A DNA stretch of 38,998 nucleotides from a candidate division CSSED10-310 bacterium (GTDB lineage Bacteria; CSSED10-310; JAFGJC01), in assembly GCA_016927905.1 (NCBI GenBank), contig JAFGLW010000005.1, positions 1 to 38,998 of the forward strand, written 5' to 3'. A program made the position numbers and the translations under genes. Positions within the stretch are counted from its first letter, which is position 1, and the number at the start of each line of letters is the position of its first letter. Shown piece after piece: positions 17,176 through 27,406 of this stretch. The notes under the pieces are model-generated. The model searched no databases, was not told the origin of the DNA, and saw nothing but the letters and a program-made list of their open reading frames with translations.

Positions 17176-18276
17176 TCAACCAGTATAGTCCGGAAATTTC
17201 CGCATACCCACATTGAGAATCATACCCACAGCGAAAAAATTGATCAGACATGCCGAACCGCCGTAACTCATGAATGGGAGCGGTAAGCCAGTGATCGGCA
17301 TCAGGCCGATCACCATGCCGATATTGATGAATACCTGGAAGAAAATCATGACGGCGAACCCGATACACAGATAAGATCCGCTTTTGTCCCTGGCCTGCCT
17401 GGCACATCTGCCGATACGGAGAAGTACAACCAAATACAGAGCCAGCAATATCAGAGCCCCCGCGAAACCACGTTCTTCACCCCAAACCGAAAAGATGAAA
17501 TCGGTGTCCTGGACCGGGAGAAAATCCAGGTGACTTTGGGTTCCGCCCCTGAATCCCTTGCCCCAGAATCCACCCGATCCAATGGCAATTTTGGACTGGA
17601 TGAGATGATATCCCGATCCCAATGGATCCTCCTCAGGATTTAAAAAGCTGACAATCCGTTTAAGCTGGTATGGTTTCAAAACGTGTGGCGCCGTCAAAAT
17701 CGACGCTGCGAGTATTGTCGCACTGAAAATCGCCATGAAGCGCACACTGAAGCCGCTGGTAAAAACCAAAATGACGAACAAAGGAGCTAGAACGAGCGAT
17801 GTGCCGAGATCCGGTTCCGCCAGTATCAGCAAAAACGGGAAAACGGTCAGCAGGGTCGGAACGGCCATGTCTTTAAGCGTGGGGAATTCGTTCCCCATTT
17901 TGGACATCCAGTGCGCAAGGATCAAAATGAGAGATATCTTCGCCAGCTCACTGGGTTGTATCCGGATAACACCGGGTATGTCGATCCACCTGTGAACACC
18001 CAGAACCGGCGGCGTGAACAGGATGTAGATCAGAAGTAAAGATGTCAGAATGTAAAAGGCACTGGAAAATTTCAGGATTAACTGATATCCGGGCAGGAGA
18101 GTCAGAATCAATACGATAAGGCCGAACCCGATCCAGATCATTTGTTTCTGATAGTCCGAAAAACCGGGATCTTCTCCGGTTACACTGTAAATGGTCAACA
18201 CTCCCAGTGACGAGAGTATCAGTACCGCAATCAGAAGAATCCAGTCAAAATGCTCGATGCAGCGGCGGTCGATCAT
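17176..18276 (-). CDS. rodA: Peptidoglycan glycosyltransferase RodA
   Basis: This is a SEDS-family polytopic membrane enzyme that polymerises lipid II during elongation, working with PBP2. The 366-residue sequence has about ten membrane segments. SEDS signatures include GVHRWIDIPGVIRIQPSELAK, ILAEPDLGTS, the loop DTDFIFSVWGEERGF and the C-terminal LPFMSYGGSA block. The ATG overlaps the mrdA stop by four bases (ATGA), so translation is coupled to PBP2. This coupling is expected because the two proteins form one complex. Confidence 0.96.
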   Translation of the reverse strand: MIDRRCIEHFDWILLIAVLILSSLGVLTIYSVTGEDPGFSDYQKQMIWIGFGLIVLILTLLPGYQLILKFSSAFYILTSLLLIYILFTPPVLGVHRWIDIPGVIRIQPSELAKISLILILAHWMSKMGNEFPTLKDMAVPTLLTVFPFLLILAEPDLGTSLVLAPLFVILVFTSGFSVRFMAIFSATILAASILTAPHVLKPYQLKRIVSFLNPEEDPLGSGYHLIQSKIAIGSGGFWGKGFRGGTQSHLDFLPVQDTDFIFSVWGEERGFAGALILLALYLVVLLRIGRCARQARDKSGSYLCIGFAVMIFFQVFINIGMVIGLMPITGLPLPFMSYGGSACLINFFAVGMILNVGMRKFPDYTG

Positions 18277-20150
18277 GGATCCGGATCCTTCAAAATCTCA
18301 ACCTCCGGATTGTCCGTTGCCATCCGGGACGAAGACATCAGTTCGAGCCAGCTGATGAAGATTTTTTTGGCGATGGCGGTTTTTTCCACTGCGCCCTCTT
18401 TGCCCCCGTGTTCAAGGAATATCATCACCGCCACGCGCGGATCCTCGACGGGGCCAAATCCGACCAGCCAGTTGTGATCGCGGTACTGAACCGGGATTTC
18501 CTCGATAAACCCGAGTTTCACCAAAGCAGACTTGGAAATCGTTTGGGCCGTGCCGGTCTTACACGCTATCGTGATTTCCTTCATTTTCAATCCCCGCGCC
18601 GTGCCGTGCTCGCTTGAAACCACACCGCTCAAACCTTCGTGAAGGATTTCCCAGCTCGAATCCGGCAGCTTAACACGATGCAGTACCCGGCACTCCAGAT
18701 ACTCCGTCTCATCCGGAATATCCGGATGAATACCGGCGATAATCCGCGGTGCATACACCGTGCCCCGGTTGGCAACGGCTGCAATCAGATTAACCAGTTG
18801 AATCGGCGTGACTTCAAGCGCTCCCTGACCGATCGACACCGAAATCGTTTCTCCCGGCCACCATATTTCGTTTTTGACATTCCGTTTCCATGACCGGTCC
18901 GGAATGAATCCGGTAAGTTCATTGGGAAGATGTATTCCGGTGATCGTTCCCAAACCGAAATCCCGGGCTGTCTGAGCGATGGAATCGATTCCGGCTTTCA
19001 AACCCGCATGATAGAAAAAAACATTGCAGGATTCTGTCAGAGCGGCTTCCAGGTTGACCATGCCGTGGCCACTCTTTTTCCAGCAATCGAAATCGGTGTT
19101 GTACATTCTTAAAACACCATTGCAGTAATATCGGCTGGATGAATCGATAACACCCGAACGCAATCCGGCAACGGCCGTGATGATCTTGAATATTGAACCC
19201 GGACTCTGGGCCACCTGTATACACCGGTTGATCAGGGGATGATGCGGATTTTGATTCAGGTCGTCCCATTGCTGCTCCGACAACCCGGAAGCAAACCAGT
19301 TGGGATCGTACGCCGGACTGGACATCATCGCCAGAATCTCCCCATTCCGGGGATCCAGAACGATGACAGCCCCATTCCACGGGTCAAAAGCGCTTTCGAC
19401 GGCTTTCTGGAGATCCAGATCGATGGTGAGATTGATTTCATGGCCCGGAACCGGCAGGACCTGAGCTGGTGATTTCAGAGTTCTTTTAATTCTTCCCGTC
19501 GAATCGACCTCCACCCAACGCTCACCGTCCGTTCCATTGAGAATATCCTCGAAAATATATTCCACTCCGGTTTTACCAATAATATCACCCGGTCGGTACC
19601 GGTTGGATCCATTCGATTTCAGCTGGGTTTGAGAGATTTCGCCCACGTATCCCATCAAATGGCACAATGTCTGCCCGTGCGGATAGGAACGGATATTCTC
19701 GGCCATGATGGCAATCCCAGGTAAATCGTGTTTCCTGGTTTCAATGGATATAACCGTTTCAAATGAGACATCTCCGGCGATTTTGCGGGGAATGAAAGAT
19801 GCTGTCCTGCGTCTGTTGTATCTTGTTTTAACCTCTTCAACCGGTTGCTCCAGAAGAAGTGCCGTCAAATGCAGGACATCACTTCTCAGGGTTCGCGGAC
19901 AGTCCTCCGGTATCATGTAAACCGAAAAGCTGGGCCGCGATGTCGCCAGTGGTCGGCCGCACCGGTCCATAATCCGTCCTCTCTGGGCACGATCGCGAAT
20001 ATGGCGGGTCCGGTTGTTCCGTGCCAGGTCACGGTAGGTTTGCACATCGACGACTTGAAGCCACCACAATTTCAGGAGTAAAACTGCAAAGAACGCGATC
20101 ATCACAGCAGTCAACCAGACGATTCTGCGGCGGATGATCTCGGTGGCCAT
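18273..20150 (-). CDS. mrdA: Penicillin-binding protein 2 (class B transpeptidase)
   Basis: This is the transpeptidase of the elongasome, anchored by one N-terminal membrane helix (VWLTAVMIAFFAVLLLKLWWL) with the bulk in the periplasm. A PBP dimerisation region follows the RDRAQRGRIMDR block. The transpeptidase motifs are SPGSIFKI (nucleophile Ser319 of the SxxK), SCN and KTGTAQ, all intact. The length of 625 residues is normal for PBP2 (E. coli 633). The ATG follows the mreD TAA directly. The C-terminus overlaps rodA by four bases. Confidence 0.96.
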   Translation of the reverse strand: MATEIIRRRIVWLTAVMIAFFAVLLLKLWWLQVVDVQTYRDLARNNRTRHIRDRAQRGRIMDRCGRPLATSRPSFSVYMIPEDCPRTLRSDVLHLTALLLEQPVEEVKTRYNRRRTASFIPRKIAGDVSFETVISIETRKHDLPGIAIMAENIRSYPHGQTLCHLMGYVGEISQTQLKSNGSNRYRPGDIIGKTGVEYIFEDILNGTDGERWVEVDSTGRIKRTLKSPAQVLPVPGHEINLTIDLDLQKAVESAFDPWNGAVIVLDPRNGEILAMMSSPAYDPNWFASGLSEQQWDDLNQNPHHPLINRCIQVAQSPGSIFKIITAVAGLRSGVIDSSSRYYCNGVLRMYNTDFDCWKKSGHGMVNLEAALTESCNVFFYHAGLKAGIDSIAQTARDFGLGTITGIHLPNELTGFIPDRSWKRNVKNEIWWPGETISVSIGQGALEVTPIQLVNLIAAVANRGTVYAPRIIAGIHPDIPDETEYLECRVLHRVKLPDSSWEILHEGLSGVVSSEHGTARGLKMKEITIACKTGTAQTISKSALVKLGFIEEIPVQYRDHNWLVGFGPVEDPRVAVMIFLEHGGKEGAVEKTAIAKKIFISWLELMSSSRMATDNPEVEILKDPDP

Positions 20151-20642
20151 TTATTCCTGTTGGCGTACCGGCGCCCATCGAAGCCACCGTAAAAGCCGGA
20201 CCAACGGATAGCTCAGGGCAGCGGTTATCAATGCCTGGATAGTGAAATGGAAAATGATGTTGTTCAGGGAGGCGTCGTGGATCGACATCCCGTAGAAAAA
20301 TACCTGAAAAACGCCGGCCAATAGACATCCGAGGACAACCAGGAGGGATTGCGACAGGTAATTGTCAAACACGAGTTTTTCACGGGCCAGAGCGGCTGCG
20401 AATCCGACCTGAGTCCAGGACAGCGCTTTGGCGCCCAGCAAAATACCTGTGTTGACATCGCTTAGCAGACCCGCTGCAAAACCAACAATGCAGCCAGTCT
20501 CCATGCCATGAAACAATCCGATCAGAACGGTGAATACCAGGAGCAGATCTGGTTCAAACATTCCCAGAGATAATCTGGGGATCAGCATAAATTGCACAAT
20601 CAGCAATGCTGTCAGGGTCAGAAAACGGAAAATGTTAATCAA
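20151..20642 (-). CDS. mreD: Rod shape-determining protein MreD
   Basis: This small inner-membrane protein of 163 residues with about five hydrophobic segments links MreC to the elongasome. Sequence conservation in this family is low; the call uses size, hydrophobicity, the LLIVQFMLIPRL start, the GLLSDVNTG block (compare GLLxD in MreD) and position between mreC and mrdA. The start is a TTG at 20642, eight bases inside mreC. It is decided by a near-perfect GGAGGTGAT five bases upstream. Confidence 0.9.
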   Translation of the reverse strand: MINIFRFLTLTALLIVQFMLIPRLSLGMFEPDLLLVFTVLIGLFHGMETGCIVGFAAGLLSDVNTGILLGAKALSWTQVGFAAALAREKLVFDNYLSQSLLVVLGCLLAGVFQVFFYGMSIHDASLNNIIFHFTIQALITAALSYPLVRLLRWLRWAPVRQQE

Positions 20643-21471
20643 CCGGAATCACCTCCGCTTCCGGAAGATACAAAACAACATTTTCCAGAGTTGCGAGATC
20701 AACGAACGGCATTATTTCGATTTTCTGGAATATTTCCCCGGGGTTCCGCTCGATCCGGCATACCTGCCCAACCGGCAAACCCTTGGGAAATGCGCCGTCC
20801 AGCCCCGACGTTAAGACCGATTCACCCAGAACAACCCGGTCGAACCGGCTGATAAATTTCAAAATACACGATCCAGATCCCGAACCAGAAACAATACCCG
20901 ATATCCTGCTTTTTTGGAGAATCACGGATATTCCAGCTTTCGGGTGCAGAACAGTGATGGATTTGGACGCTCTGGGAGCCACCCTGACTACCTGCCCCAC
21001 AACGCCGTTGGAAGACGCAATTCCCATATACGGTCGAATTCCATCCAAACTTCCGACATTGACGATCAGCACTGTATTCCAGGTCTGCTGAGCACGCCGG
21101 ACCACACCGGCCGGAAGCCGCCGATGAACGGTCCCCTCCGGCATATCGAAGATCATCCTGAGACGTCGAATCTCATCCAGTTTTTCCTGCAACTGAATGT
21201 TTTCGATTTCCAGTTCCACCAGTTTATTATTGAGAAATGTGTTTTCCCGGCGCAGATCAACCAGATAAAAATACTCCGTCCATACAGCGACCGCATAATC
21301 CGCCACCCAGTCAACGGATGTATAAAGCGGAGTCATGAAGGACAGAATGATCGATTCGATCACCCGGGCAGCTTCGCCGCCCCGCAGATTGGAAGTGAAA
21401 ATGGAAAGTGCGGCAAGTGAACAGGCAGCATAGATCACCCAGGGGCGATATTGGGTCGCGAAAAACCTCAT
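20635..21471 (-). CDS. mreC: Rod shape-determining protein MreC
   Basis: This is a periplasmic scaffold of the elongasome, 278 residues. It has one N-terminal membrane helix, then a coiled-coil region at about 72-106 (ENTFLNNKLVELEIENIQLQ) and the paired beta-barrel domain. Family blocks include TWNTVLIVNVGSLDGI, GIASSNGVVGQVV and the SGLDGAFPKGLPVGQV segment near the C-terminus. It starts eight bases after the mreB stop and ends overlapping mreD. Confidence 0.95.
   Translation of the reverse strand: MRFFATQYRPWVIYAACSLAALSIFTSNLRGGEAARVIESIILSFMTPLYTSVDWVADYAVAVWTEYFYLVDLRRENTFLNNKLVELEIENIQLQEKLDEIRRLRMIFDMPEGTVHRRLPAGVVRRAQQTWNTVLIVNVGSLDGIRPYMGIASSNGVVGQVVRVAPRASKSITVLHPKAGISVILQKSRISGIVSGSGSGSCILKFISRFDRVVLGESVLTSGLDGAFPKGLPVGQVCRIERNPGEIFQKIEIMPFVDLATLENVVLYLPEAEVIPVD
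20648..20656 (-). promoter_or_regulatory. Strong Shine-Dalgarno fixing the TTG start of mreD
   Basis: GGAGGTGAT on the reverse strand lies inside the end of mreC, five bases before the TTG at 20642. It matches the 16S rRNA anti-SD at nine consecutive positions and is stronger than most sites in the window. This supports a non-ATG start for mreD. Confidence 0.6.
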
Positions 21472-21479
21472 TACGGGGC

Positions 21480-22496
<1,017 letters not shown>

Positions 22497-22621
22497 TTAT
22501 AATTGTTCCTTATCGGTAAAAAATTAAATACCGGCTGAGAGCGTCCCGGTTCGGAAAACCAAACTGCATTTTCGGCCGGGCCATATCGATTCAGATGATC
22601 GTTTCAATCGAATCACCACTA

Positions 22622-22650
22622 AATCTAGTTGTTTGGGAAATACAGGTCAA
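22622..22650 (-). promoter_or_regulatory. Candidate sigma-70 promoter of the mreB operon
   Basis: On the reverse strand, TTGACC (22650-22645) and TAGATT (22627-22622) are separated by exactly 17 bases. The predicted start near 22615 gives a leader of about 119 bases before mreB. The -35 matches five of six and the -10 four of six. Confidence 0.45.
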
Positions 22651-22674
22651 GCATAAATATGATGCGATGAGCGG

Positions 22675-24045
22675 TTATTTGCCGGTTTGAATTCCGTATT
22701 TTTTCATTTTAAGCTGAAGACCTTTTCTGGACAGTCCAAGAAGTTTGGCGGTGTGAGTTACGTTCCCGCCGGTTTCATCCAGACCGCTTTCGATCAGATG
22801 CCTTTCCAGTTTTTCCGTTTCCCGCTGGATCAACTCCCTGAACGATGCATTCTCCGGCATCACCACGGTTCTTCCAGGCCCGTCAAGCGACATCAGGGGC
22901 ATGAAGTCATCAATATCCAGGGATTCCTTCCCAGATAAAAGCATGGCGCGTTCCAGGACATTTTCGAGTTCTCTGATGTTGCCTGGCCAGGTATGCCCTG
23001 ACAACAGAGCTACCGCTTCCGGAGTTATTCCCTTGATGCTCCGGTCCAGTTTCTGGTTGAAATGGTTGATGAAATGCCGGACCAGGGGAGGGATGTCTTC
23101 GGGGCGTTGCCGGAGCGGTGGAAGATGTACCGGGACCACATTCAACCGGTAGAAAAGGTCCTGCCTGAATCTGCCGGTCTTGACCGCTTCCTCCAGATCC
23201 ATGTTGGTCGCCACAACCAGTCTGACATCCACATGGATGGTGTGAAGTCCCCCCACCCGCTCAAATTCCCGCTCCTGGAGAACCCGAAGCAGTTTAACCT
23301 GGATCTCACGGCTGATTTCACCGATTTCATCGAGGAAAAGAGTTCCGTTGTTGGCCAGCTCGAATCGGCCCGGTTTGGATGTCACGGCACCGGTAAACGC
23401 ACCCTTTTCATATCCAAAGAATTCACTCTCCATCAGAGTATCGGGTATGGCGGCGCAATTGATCTTGATGAACGGTTTATCTTTCCGGGAAGAGAGATTA
23501 TGGATCAACTGGGCGATCAATTCCTTCCCCGTTCCGCTTTCCCCGGTAATGAGTATGGTGCTGGGACTGCCTGCAACCTTCCTGACCATGGATAAAACAT
23601 CTTTCAAGGGTTTGCTGGCCGCAACAATCCCGCCATCCTCAATAACCTCCCGGCTGTGCAGCTCCGCCCGGTTCAAATGATAAACCGCAGCCGCTTTGGA
23701 CATGATCAATCGCAATTCGTCCATTTCAAACGGTTTGGAAATGTAATCGAACGCCCCCCGTTTCATGGCTTCCACTGCCGTTTCAACGGTTCCGTGCGCG
23801 GTAATCATGATAACCGGCACATCCGGATAGCGGCGGTTCATCAATTCCAGAAGTTTCAAGCCATCCATACCGGGCATTCGAAGATCCGTGATGACGATTT
23901 GAGCGGGATCTGAATTCATGATCTTTCCGGCTTCGATGCCGTTGCCGGCAGTGAGCACTTCGAAACCTTCCCGGGTGAGGAATGCGGCCAGTATCCGCCT
24001 CATGTTTGTTTCATCATCAACAACCAGAATTTTAGGCGTCTCCAT
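22675..24045 (-). CDS. NtrC-family sigma-54-dependent response regulator
   Basis: This 456-residue protein has three domains. The receiver (1-120) has phosphoacceptor Asp54 in VITDLRMPG, and Lys104. The AAA+ activator domain (about 140-375) has Walker A GESGTGKE (168-175), the sigma-54-contact loop GAFTGA (215-220) and Walker B LFLDEIGE. The C-terminal Fis-type helix-turn-helix has GGNVTHTAKLLGLSRKGLQLKMKKYG. With GAFTGA intact it should activate sigma-54 promoters. The ATG directly follows the TAA of the histidine kinase gene, with GAGGA five bases before it, so the two form a coupled two-component system. A near-consensus sigma-54 promoter lies at 29182-29197. Confidence 0.95.
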   Translation of the reverse strand: METPKILVVDDETNMRRILAAFLTREGFEVLTAGNGIEAGKIMNSDPAQIVITDLRMPGMDGLKLLELMNRRYPDVPVIMITAHGTVETAVEAMKRGAFDYISKPFEMDELRLIMSKAAAVYHLNRAELHSREVIEDGGIVAASKPLKDVLSMVRKVAGSPSTILITGESGTGKELIAQLIHNLSSRKDKPFIKINCAAIPDTLMESEFFGYEKGAFTGAVTSKPGRFELANNGTLFLDEIGEISREIQVKLLRVLQEREFERVGGLHTIHVDVRLVVATNMDLEEAVKTGRFRQDLFYRLNVVPVHLPPLRQRPEDIPPLVRHFINHFNQKLDRSIKGITPEAVALLSGHTWPGNIRELENVLERAMLLSGKESLDIDDFMPLMSLDGPGRTVVMPENASFRELIQRETEKLERHLIESGLDETGGNVTHTAKLLGLSRKGLQLKMKKYGIQTGK

Positions 24046-26163
24046 TTAATCCTCTTTTCCCGATTCGTTGGAATCCTCACTCACAGACATCCTGCTTGAA
24101 AACGGATCACGCGATGGCTCAATCTGCGGATTGATCATGAATAGAACCGAGAATCGGGCACCACCCAGATCCGATTGGCCGATGGCAAGCTCCAAGCCCA
24201 AAGCTTGAACCAACTGCTGAACGATGGCCAGACCCAGACCCGTGCCGGTTTCCCGGGTAGTATAGAAAGGCTGGAGCACACGGTCAAAATCGGTCTCGGA
24301 AATGCCCGGTCCGGAATCTTCAACCGCAAGTTCAAGCCGGTCCGAACCTTCCCGGCGCAATGCGCCGATGCGGATCGTTCCAGCACCCCCGATTGCCTGG
24401 ATCGCATTGTCGATCAGGTTGGTCAGAATCTGCATTCCCGCATCCAGCGATATCGATACCCTTTCAGCTTCAGGGTCGATATCCGATTCAAAAATCACAC
24501 CGGTGACATCGGATCGGGTCCGGTACAGCAAAAGAACTCGATGAATCAGTTGATCAATTGGTTCGGCATTCGTGCTGGGATCACTCAGCCCGGGACGTGC
24601 GAAATTTAAAAAACGCTCGACAAAACGATTCAAACGGTCGACTTCATCCCGGATGATGGCATGAAATTCAGCATCGGCATCCGGTTGACCGGCTGCCTTT
24701 TCAGAAGGTCGGTGATCGCTGTCGCCCGGTTGAAGATACTGAACCGCTGCCTTGATGGTTGCGAGAGGATTACGGATTTCATGAGCCAGTCCGGATGCCA
24801 GCTGCCCCATGGATGCCAGACGGTCACGGGTCTTTTCCCGCTGAATCAGCCGGGCATGGGCCAGACCTGCTGAAAATTGACGGATGACCGCAATCAGCGC
24901 CGTTTCCTCACGAAGCGTGATCCCCGCCTCCTCATCTGTGAATCCCAGAGTTAGAAATCCCAGGAACTGCTCTGCAAAAATAATCGGAAAAGCCACCTGA
25001 GCCCTTAAACGCGTGAGATCCCGGTACAACGCGATCCGGTGCCTTCTGATAACCGCCGGCAATCCGCTGCGCAAATCCTGTGCTATTTCAGCCCTGCTGA
25101 TCGGTCTGCGTCGGTAAATCATCATCTCTTCCAGGATGTTTGGATGCTCGATCTCCGATCCCCGGGGTTTCCGGATATCTTCACCATCCCGGATGAAAAG
25201 ACGGTTGTTGGCATCCACAAGATATATTCCGAAAGATCCGATCAGATCGGAATTCCTCAGCATCTGGGTTAATGCTTTGAGCAATTCCGGTTCGCTCAGA
25301 AGAGAACTCATCCGCTGGCTGAAATTTTCCACCTGAAGTGAAAACCGGTACCGCTCACGGCTTAACATCCGGTCGGCTTGACTCTCCAGGGATCTGGACA
25401 ACGGTTCATATAAGAAGACCAGAATCATGGAAGCGATGAGAATGGAGAACAATGGCGCTACGGGAGGATTCAGGGACCAGTTGCCCAGTATGCCGATCAG
25501 GAACCAAAAAATCAGTGTGAAAACAGTGACAATAAAAGTTCTGCTCGCCAGCCTGCCGATATCGATCAGCCGGTGCCGGGTGATGGCGATGGCGATAAAA
25601 ATCGTGCAGGCAAGACTGCCCAGCGTACTGACCGACAGGACTGGAATACGGTGAAACTGAAAAAATGACGCGATGCCTCCCAGTGCAGCGGCGATGAGCC
25701 CGGCGAATACATAGGCAAACCGCATCCGTTCCTGGCGCGATGCATTGTTCTGAATACGTCTGAAAATATAATATCCACCCCAGATGCCAACCGGTGTGAT
25801 CAGTGTGAGAGCCGTAAGCCCGCAAGTGGTTCTGTGAAATCCGGTATAGGCAAAGATAACGATCAGAAGTATGCCCAGTCCCCAGAGAATCCGGTTGATC
25901 TGACGCTCTCGATGGCCTCTTTTTCTAAGAAATACAATCAAAAACGTATGCAGGGAAGGAGCGATCAGGAATAAACCGGAATAGAACAGGAGCGGATTGT
26001 CGAGCGCGTTTCCGGCATTCCATGCGGCATACATCAATATCAAGATGGCAAAGGTCCGGTTTAAAAGACTGGACCAGCCCCGCTTGTTCAAAAGAACATA
26101 GAAAAACAGAAATGTGTTGATGCCGAACGCTACGGCGGCAGCCTGAGTATTGAAATCCAGCAT
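24046..26163 (-). CDS. Membrane sensor histidine kinase (7TM-type sensor, GAF, HisKA, HATPase)
   Basis: This 705-residue kinase is probably the partner of the adjacent NtrC-type regulator. About 7-8 hydrophobic segments fill residues 1-250, followed by a GAF-like region at about 275-435. The HisKA box is LASGLAHEIRNPLATIKAAVQYL-like, with phosphoacceptor His461. The ATPase domain has LTNLIDNAIQA (N box), VEDSGPGI (G1) and ETGTGLGLAIVQQL (G2). The multi-TM plus GAF layout recalls the HisKA_7TM group and the PrsK kinases of EPS/PEP-CTERM systems, but I cannot assign it to PrsK. No obvious ligand-binding periplasmic domain exists, so the signal is probably in or at the membrane. The Shine-Dalgarno is weak. 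Confidence 0.92.
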   Translation of the reverse strand: MLDFNTQAAAVAFGINTFLFFYVLLNKRGWSSLLNRTFAILILMYAAWNAGNALDNPLLFYSGLFLIAPSLHTFLIVFLRKRGHRERQINRILWGLGILLIVIFAYTGFHRTTCGLTALTLITPVGIWGGYYIFRRIQNNASRQERMRFAYVFAGLIAAALGGIASFFQFHRIPVLSVSTLGSLACTIFIAIAITRHRLIDIGRLASRTFIVTVFTLIFWFLIGILGNWSLNPPVAPLFSILIASMILVFLYEPLSRSLESQADRMLSRERYRFSLQVENFSQRMSSLLSEPELLKALTQMLRNSDLIGSFGIYLVDANNRLFIRDGEDIRKPRGSEIEHPNILEEMMIYRRRPISRAEIAQDLRSGLPAVIRRHRIALYRDLTRLRAQVAFPIIFAEQFLGFLTLGFTDEEAGITLREETALIAVIRQFSAGLAHARLIQREKTRDRLASMGQLASGLAHEIRNPLATIKAAVQYLQPGDSDHRPSEKAAGQPDADAEFHAIIRDEVDRLNRFVERFLNFARPGLSDPSTNAEPIDQLIHRVLLLYRTRSDVTGVIFESDIDPEAERVSISLDAGMQILTNLIDNAIQAIGGAGTIRIGALRREGSDRLELAVEDSGPGISETDFDRVLQPFYTTRETGTGLGLAIVQQLVQALGLELAIGQSDLGGARFSVLFMINPQIEPSRDPFSSRMSVSEDSNESGKED

Positions 26164-26240
26164 ATCCAGTTTCCGAACCGGTTGATATTTCCCCGGGGGG
26201 AATTATCTTCCATTTCCACCTGTCAAACAAGCCCGGGGCC

Positions 26241-26270
26241 TTGGTCAAATCAATTCGGCGATGATAAAAT
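26241..26270 (+). promoter_or_regulatory. Weak sigma-70 promoter candidate before the 26324 gene
   Basis: TTGGTC (26241-26246) and TAAAAT (26265-26270) are separated by 18 bases. The -10 is good (five of six) and the -35 poor (three of six). The predicted start near 26277 would leave a leader of about 47 bases. Confidence 0.3.
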
Positions 26271-26323
26271 AAAGTTCAATTTTTTTAACATGACCCAGGC
26301 TGTTACTGTGAGTTCTGGTCAAT

Positions 26324-27406
26324 ATGAGAGTCTCCCATTTTGAAATTGCCAGCCATGCACCCAAAGCTTTGGTGGCCTACCCCACCATGATCGAGACGGC
26401 AGACAATCCTGACGGACTGCCGGAAAAAGGGATTGAATACCAGTTTTCCAAAGACATTTGTGAATGTGTCGGGTGGCATCGATTCAGTCTCCTTCATTCC
26501 CGCGTCAGCCCCCGAAGCGACAGCCATGACCCATGGGTTGCTCAAACAAAAGAAATCCTTGTTTCCGGGATCGGCATGCTGCATTACGATTTCCCGCTCT
26601 ACTTATGGTTGATGCAGGGCGGGAAAAGCCTGATCGATATCTTCCGGTCGACAGGCGGCCGGGTCACCGATTGCCCGGTCCGTTACTCCCGGATTCACTC
26701 CATTCGACACGACCCCATGTACCCGCATGTCTTTTCGAATACTCGAGCTGAAAAAACCGGATCCACTCCGGTTTTGATTCGATGCGGATCGGATACCGGA
26801 CGGTTCCTGTGGCATTTCACCCGTGGCAGAAATCAACCGTGGCCAGGGCAGGGATGGGAATCCTACCTGAGTGATCTGGCGTCCGGAACGATTCGGGTTC
26901 CCTATACCGCCTTCGATGCACTGGAGCGGATACTGACCGGCCGGAAAACCGTCGCAGGCGGGTTTTTGATCCGGGGAGGTTACCCGGTTGTCTGTCTGAC
27001 CGAGGCATCCCCGGAGGAAATGATTCATATGTTTCATTGGGTGCCCCACCTGAGAAGGTATCGATTTGAACCGTATGCAGTCGGAATTTCGATCAAGACT
27101 GCCCGGGACCTTGGCGCTCAACCGGTGATTTATGCCGGTTCGGATACATTTGATAAACTGCCCGAATCCGACCGGTTCCGATTTCAGGCTGTTTCAAGAA
27201 AAGGCCGGAACTGGGAGAGTGAAAGGGAATGGCGTGTGCCCGGGAATATCGATCTTTCCCAAATCAAGTCGTCGGATAAAATTGTTCTGGTCCCGGACGC
27301 TCATGACCGGAAATTAATCGCTCCACACACCGACTGCCACGTGATATCCATCCTGGAATCATCGAAAGGAGTGTTCGACGAACCTGAAAAAGCGGTTGAT
27401 TATTGA
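26324..27406 (+). CDS. Conserved-type protein of unknown function with a DUF2971-like C-terminal half
   Basis: I do not recognise this 360-residue protein. No signal peptide or membrane segment is visible, so it is probably cytoplasmic. The second half starts LWHFTRGRNQPWPGQGWESYL and continues with a segment around ALERILTGRKTV, then GGYPVVCLTEASPEEM, YRFEPYAVGIS, PVIYAG and WESEREWRVPG. The succession of an H-[FY]-T opening, a VCLTE block, a FEPYG-like block and a late ExEWR motif recalls DUF2971-type proteins, some of which lie near defence genes. This is motif recall, not a search result. No good Shine-Dalgarno precedes the ATG, so the start is uncertain. It is convergent with the next gene and the two coding regions overlap by seven bases. 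Confidence 0.6.
   Translation: MRVSHFEIASHAPKALVAYPTMIETADNPDGLPEKGIEYQFSKDICECVGWHRFSLLHSRVSPRSDSHDPWVAQTKEILVSGIGMLHYDFPLYLWLMQGGKSLIDIFRSTGGRVTDCPVRYSRIHSIRHDPMYPHVFSNTRAEKTGSTPVLIRCGSDTGRFLWHFTRGRNQPWPGQGWESYLSDLASGTIRVPYTAFDALERILTGRKTVAGGFLIRGGYPVVCLTEASPEEMIHMFHWVPHLRRYRFEPYAVGISIKTARDLGAQPVIYAGSDTFDKLPESDRFRFQAVSRKGRNWESEREWRVPGNIDLSQIKSSDKIVLVPDAHDRKLIAPHTDCHVISILESSKGVFDEPEKAVDY

Noticed and set aside
26164..26260. TTGACA...GATAAT promoter for the histidine kinase on the reverse strand
   Set aside because: The spacer is only 13 bases, too short for a sigma-70 promoter.
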